DNA of 8,164 nt from Bryobacterales bacterium (GTDB lineage: Bacteria; Cyanobacteriota; Vampirovibrionia; Obscuribacterales; Obscuribacteraceae): positions 1-8,164 of the forward strand of contig CAJCHQ010000440.1 in NCBI GenBank assembly GCA_903970295.1, read 5' to 3'. The position numbers and the translations under genes were made by a program. Below, in pieces: positions 5,855 through 8,164 of the stretch. The notes under the pieces are model-generated. The model did not search any database. It was not told the DNA's origin and was given only the letters and a program-made list of their open reading frames with translations. The number at the start of each line of letters is the position of its first letter. The first letter of the stretch is position 1.

Positions 5855-7100
5855 CTTCTTCCGGCTCACTCGACACGACCTTTTCAATTTTAGGCAAATT
5901 CAAACTCAGTACGCAAGCTAACAGAGTGAAGCTCGCACCCAGATAATAGGGACTAGCTGCGCCTGCAGCATCAAACAAATAGCCGCCCACCACCGGTCCC
6001 AGAATGCGGCCAAGCGTAGACATAGATTGACCAATGCCCATGACGCCACCGGTTTCATCTTTAAGCGAAAGTTTCGAGAGCAAGCTGCTGTTGGACGGAT
6101 TGTTGATACCAGAGCCGGTCGCCATGATCAGCAAAGCAACGCAGAGCACCGGCAAACTGTGAGTGATCGGAGTCAAGATCAAACCAATAGTAATCAGCGC
6201 GGTGCCAGCAGTTATAAGTTGTGAATCAGGATATTTCGTTCCGATTCGACGAATCAACCCGCCTTGAATTAAGGCCATTACCAGGCCCAGCCCGACGAAG
6301 AGGAAACTATTTTGCTTCATAGAGAAGTTGTAGTATTGATTCGTCAATAGCACGAGCGTTGTCTCCATATTTGCAAAAGCGAACGTCGAGATGAACATAA
6401 TCAATAAACAGAGCGCAAACTTTTGGTCGGAAAGTGTGCGCACATAAAAATCCAAACCGAGAGAAAAGCGGTCGGGACCTTTGGCCTTGTGCTGCGCTGG
6501 CTCTGGCAAGGCAACAGCTGTGAAGATCAAATCGACAACGCTAAAAGCAGCTGCAATAAATCCCAACACATTCGGCTGGACGCCAAACAAACAAGCAATG
6601 CCGGCGATGGCCGGTCCCAAAACAAAACCTAGTCCGAATGCTGCGCCGATCATGCCCATGCCTTGAGAACGATTCTCTTCCGGTGTGACATCTGCGATAT
6701 AAGCCTGAGCCACAGCCAAATTGGCATTGCCAAAACCAGCAACAACTCGCGATAAAAATAGCATCGCCAGCGAATTTGAAAATCCCCAAATTATGTAACC
6801 GATCGCGGAAGCGGCCAAACTGATCATTAAAACTGGGCGACGACCGATTCGATCTGACAAACGTCCCCACATTGGTGCAAAGAAAAACTGCATTAGCGAA
6901 TAGGACATGAGCAGCAGTCCCACTGTCAGCCCACTTGCACCAAATTGTTTTGCATAAAGAGGCAACAGCGGCATAATGATGCCAAAACCGATCAGGTCGA
7001 TGAATACAGTGAGAAACATCAGGCCCAGAGCCATGTTCATCTTGTATTTGTCACTATTTTTATCCTTAGCGACCCCAGTCTGGCCAGATTTATGCTTCAT
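5838..7100 (-). CDS. MFS efflux transporter, TetA-like DHA1 group
   Basis: A 420-residue integral membrane protein with about 12 hydrophobic segments, the standard size for the 12-helix drug/proton antiporter group. Helix 1 holds FIDLIGFGIIMPLLP, typical of TetA-like members. The loop after helix 2 holds motif A, GRLSDRIGRRPVL (about 79-91), nearly identical to the family consensus. Helix 5 holds LGFVLGPAIAG, the antiporter motif C, with an echo (GRILGPVVGG) in the second half. A central basic loop (near 195-215, PEPAQHKAKGPDRFS) divides the halves, and the tail is acidic (SSEPEEVKV). It probably exports a small molecule in exchange for protons; the substrate cannot be read from sequence. I chose the ATG at 7100, with GGTGG just upstream; the GTGs at 7109 and 7106 are alternatives. 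No regulator gene adjoins it. Confidence 0.9.
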   Translation of the reverse strand: MKHKSGQTGVAKDKNSDKYKMNMALGLMFLTVFIDLIGFGIIMPLLPLYAKQFGASGLTVGLLLMSYSLMQFFFAPMWGRLSDRIGRRPVLMISLAASAIGYIIWGFSNSLAMLFLSRVVAGFGNANLAVAQAYIADVTPEENRSQGMGMIGAAFGLGFVLGPAIAGIACLFGVQPNVLGFIAAAFSVVDLIFTAVALPEPAQHKAKGPDRFSLGLDFYVRTLSDQKFALCLLIMFISTFAFANMETTLVLLTNQYYNFSMKQNSFLFVGLGLVMALIQGGLIRRIGTKYPDSQLITAGTALITIGLILTPITHSLPVLCVALLIMATGSGINNPSNSSLLSKLSLKDETGGVMGIGQSMSTLGRILGPVVGGYLFDAAGAASPYYLGASFTLLACVLSLNLPKIEKVVSSEPEEVKVAV

Positions 7101-7342
7101 GTCCACCACCGATAGACAGTTTCCTAACGTGCATCATTCACTGTCATTAATAGAGTAACGCAGGCCGCAGGCGGTGTTGGCTATTAATTTGTAGATTTTC
7201 CTCACGCCTGAGGGTGACTGGGCTAGCATCAGGTCAGAAAGCCCGGTATCGGCATGCGCTGCACGCTTTTCTCGCTTGAAATCTTTGCGACATGGTCTAT
7301 AACGAAAGTTCATCTCCATGATTGCATCCCGCGACACGAAAG

Positions 7343-7359
7343 ATGATTTAGGAAATCAT
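7343..7359. promoter_or_regulatory. Perfect 7-bp dyad, possible operator
   Basis: ATGATTT (7343-7349) and AAATCAT (7353-7359) are exact inverted repeats around AGG. The 17-bp size and AT-rich arms suit a dimeric regulator. It lies between the leftward transporter gene and the rightward tuf leader, so it could serve either. No known operator consensus matched by eye. Confidence 0.35.
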
Positions 7360-7390
7360 GTTCACAGCATCCACTTCACAGTGATAGAAA

Positions 7391-7427
7391 CGCCGCTTCG
7401 TCTCGGACCTTGTCGAGATGAGCGGCG
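7391..7427. ncRNA. Strong stem-loop in the tuf-remnant leader
   Basis: CGCCGCTT (7391-7398) pairs with GAGCGGCG-side bases 7420-7427 and, after one bulged C, GTCTCG (7400-7405) pairs with CGAGAT (7414-7419). That is 14 pairs including two G-T wobbles, with an eight-base loop. On the minus strand it is followed by TTTCTATC, a poor terminator tail. It is the most stable local fold in this region. It may be part of a long leader RNA or a small RNA; I match it to no known RNA family. Confidence 0.4.
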
Positions 7428-7440
7428 CGCTGAAATCTGC

Positions 7441-7501
7441 CGCGGTGCTGTGGCCTAACGAAGAGTAATACCGGTTGGTGTTCAGCAAACAAGACACCGC
7501 G
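7441..7501 (+). repeat. Exact 7-bp inverted repeat closing a 47-base segment
   Basis: CGCGGTG (7441-7447) and CACCGCG (7495-7501) are exact complements. If transcribed, they would close a domain of about 61 bases directly after the strong stem-loop at 7391-7427. I checked the enclosed bases for signal-recognition, RNase P and tRNA hallmarks and found none. Confidence 0.35.
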
Positions 7502-7618
7502 CACAGCTTTGTGCAGCGAGGTTTGGTTGATATGTCAAACCGCAGGCCATCCGCTTGCCATCGGCACCGTGGCATCACATACATCTATAACCCAAACACA
7601 TAAAGAGCGTTTGGTTAG

Positions 7619-7645
7619 TTTCGCGCGCGCATTTTGTTCGCGAAA
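7619..7645 (+). promoter_or_regulatory. Stem-loop just upstream of the tuf-like ribosome binding site
   Basis: TTTCGCG (7619-7625) pairs exactly with CGCGAAA (7639-7645) around a 13-base loop. It ends 12 bases before the GAGGAG ribosome binding site, so it leaves that site free and could set the 5' border of a translation-ready leader. Confidence 0.35.
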
Positions 7646-7779
7646 ACGTAGGCGCTCGAGGAGAAATATCATGGTTCGCAAAAAGTTCGAAAGAACAAAA
7701 CCTAATTTGAACATCGGCACGAAGGCGGGCATACCGTCGGCGCCGGCGTCGTATCCAGCGTCATCGAATAAGAGCGAAA

Positions 7780-7810
7780 CTGCGTCGACCACCGGCGCAG
7801 CTTTTGCTTT
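7780..7810. terminator. Bidirectional intrinsic terminator
   Basis: CTGCGTCG (7780-7787) pairs with CGGCGCAG (7793-7800), eight pairs with one wobble and a five-base loop. On the plus strand CTTTTGCTTT follows; on the minus strand TTTCGCTCTT follows. It lies 15 bases after the stop of the leftward Gly/Ser-rich gene and about 60 bases after the tuf-like part ends, so it can end both converging transcripts. Confidence 0.6.
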
Positions 7811-7815
7811 GCAGG

Positions 7816-8163
7816 TCACTGAATCAAATGATGCTTTCTTTTATAAGCGAGGCTATTTGGATTATTCGGGTTATTGGGATCGTTCGGATCGTTGGGATCG
7901 TAATTATTCGGATTGTAGTAACCACGTCCACCGCCACCCCGCAATCCGCCGTATGATCTAAATACATGTTTGGCGCTACTGCTTCCGCCGCCAGTGCTGC
8001 TTTCACTTTGACTACTATTGCTGACACCGTTTGAGCTAGTACTTTGAGCAGTGTTGCTTGCAGCGCTTTTGGGCCAGCTAAAATTTTGCACTTGACCCTC
8101 ATGGCTCGCTGCCTCTGCAGCCTGCGCCTGGCGGCTTAGTGACCCGGAACCACCACCAGCGCG
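7816..8163 (-). CDS. C-terminus of a Gly/Ser/Asn-rich protein, 5'-truncated by window edge
   Basis: The minus-strand frame is open from the window edge to a TGA at 7816-7818, giving 116 visible residues; the start lies beyond the window. The GTG at 8091 is in frame but needs no role, because coding continues upstream (AGGGSGSLSRQAQAAEAASHEG). The sequence is low in complexity: a Ala/Gln-rich helix-like stretch, a Ser/Asn-rich stretch, a Gly run (SYGGLRGGGGRGYY), then tandem NPN/DPN triplets, and a basic end (YKRKHHLIQ). Such tails are common in surface, secreted or nucleic-acid-binding proteins; the GGxxGGGGRG part resembles RGG-type RNA-binding tails, but this is weak. No family recognised. 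The bidirectional terminator follows 15 bases after the stop. Confidence 0.7.
   Translation of the reverse strand, partial: RAGGGSGSLSRQAQAAEAASHEGQVQNFSWPKSAASNTAQSTSSNGVSNSSQSESSTGGGSSSAKHVFRSYGGLRGGGGRGYYNPNNYDPNDPNDPNNPNNPNSLAYKRKHHLIQ
7855..7917 (-). repeat. 9-bp repeat tract encoding NPN/DPN triplets
   Basis: On the plus strand, close variants of the 9-mer GTTGGGATC / GTTCGGATC recur in phase with the codons, giving about six Asn-Pro-Asn or Asp-Pro-Asn triplets in the minus-strand protein. The near-identity of the middle copies suggests recent expansion by slippage or unequal recombination. Confidence 0.7.
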
Positions 8164-8164
8164 A

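Larger units (their letters stand above)
7101..7670. other. Long structured intergenic region between transporter and tuf remnant
   Basis: About 570 bases without a convincing gene. The transporter promoter should lie in the left part. The plus strand from 7343 to 7645 is crowded with inverted repeats, listed separately. Smaller stems are GCACA/TGTGC (7501-7514) and GGTTTG/CAAACC (7520-7541). Two short frames on the minus strand (7134-7337, 7348-7584) lack ribosome binding sites and protein-like features. Confidence 0.6.
7671..7961 (+). pseudogene. Start of an EF-Tu (tuf) gene joined to unrelated sequence
   Basis: GAGGAG (7658-7663) lies seven bases before the ATG at 7671, the best ribosome binding site in the window. 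The first 17 residues, MVRKKFERTKPNLNIGT, match the N-terminus of bacterial elongation factor Tu, which typically reads close to M(A)(K/R).KFERTKPHVN(V/I)GT and then IGHVDHGKTT. Here similarity stops exactly at GT; the next residues are KAGIPSAPASYP, with no GTP-binding loop. The frame stays open to 7961 (96 residues), but a terminator-like hairpin interrupts it at 7780-7810, and its last 49 codons lie antisense to the C-terminus of the leftward gene, so that part is probably not a real protein. It cannot work as EF-Tu. I read it as a tuf relic or a duplicated tuf leader; a short functional peptide or an assembly chimera remain possible. The N-terminal identity is confident; its meaning is not. 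Confidence 0.7.

Noticed and set aside
7134..7337. 67-residue minus-strand frame upstream of the transporter
   Set aside because: GTG start without a ribosome binding site, no protein-like pattern or recognisable domain.
7441..7501. Possible signal-recognition-particle or other housekeeping RNA
   Set aside because: The conserved core motifs of SRP RNA, RNase P RNA and tmRNA are absent by eye.
7348..7584. 78-residue minus-strand frame across the stem-loops
   Set aside because: The bases are better explained by the inverted repeats; composition is not protein-like and no ribosome binding site is present.
7509..7670. Upstream extension of the tuf-like frame to an earlier start at 7509
   Set aside because: The EF-Tu N-terminus and the GAGGAG site fix the start at 7671; the added residues look like translated leader.
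7824..8102. Second minus-strand frame over the Gly/Ser-rich C-terminus
   Set aside because: It is an out-of-phase reading of the repeat tract; the NPN/DPN frame is open to the window edge and keeps the codon-phased repeat.

Overview
The window reads as a stretch of a mid-GC bacterial chromosome with loosely packed genes and generous intergenic spaces. Most of its larger proteins have no family I can name with certainty: repeat-rich hydrophilic proteins, a TadE-like pilus-type protein carrying a lectin-like domain, and a proline-tract protein. The style (long Ser/Thr/Gln-rich proteins, Gly and Asn repeats) reminds me of the non-photosynthetic cyanobacterial sister group (Melainabacteria/Obscuribacterales). 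That placement is a guess; nothing here proves it. There is no rRNA, tRNA, CRISPR array, transposase or phage gene.

Layout. 1-497 (+): 3' end of a gene made of an 85-residue repeat, cut by the window edge. 610-1411 (-): a likely two-gene unit, a zinc-finger membrane protein followed by a 4-oxalocrotonate-tautomerase-like enzyme. 1412-1629: divergent control region with two dyads. 1630-2817 (+): TadE-like N-terminus fused through a Gly-rich linker to a C-terminal domain resembling the galactose-binding lectin PA-IL (LecA), closed by a good intrinsic terminator. 2896-2933: strong inverted repeat in the leader of the next gene. 3005-3865 (+): hydrophilic repeat protein of unknown role. 4067-5452 (-): 461-residue protein with a helical stalk, a 13-proline tract and a beta-rich C-terminal domain. 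5462-5837: largely empty, with one doubtful small membrane-anchored ORF. 5838-7100 (-): drug-efflux type MFS transporter of the TetA-like DHA1 group. 7101-7670: long, highly structured intergenic region. 7671-7721 (+): the first 17 codons of an EF-Tu gene (tuf) behind an excellent ribosome binding site, then loss of all tuf similarity. 7780-7810: a bidirectional terminator. 7816-8163 (-): Gly/Ser-rich C-terminus with an NPN/DPN repeat, cut by the window edge.

The most unusual item is the tuf start. A strong Shine-Dalgarno, an EF-Tu N-terminus that stops just before the GTP-binding loop, and a terminator 60 bases further on sit together downstream of a hairpin-rich leader. It could be a tuf relic, a duplicated tuf leader, a short regulatory transcript, or an assembly chimera; comparison with the intact tuf locus would decide. 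The second is the pilin-like/lectin fusion, which suggests a surface carbohydrate-binding protein. I see no evidence that the genes form one pathway.
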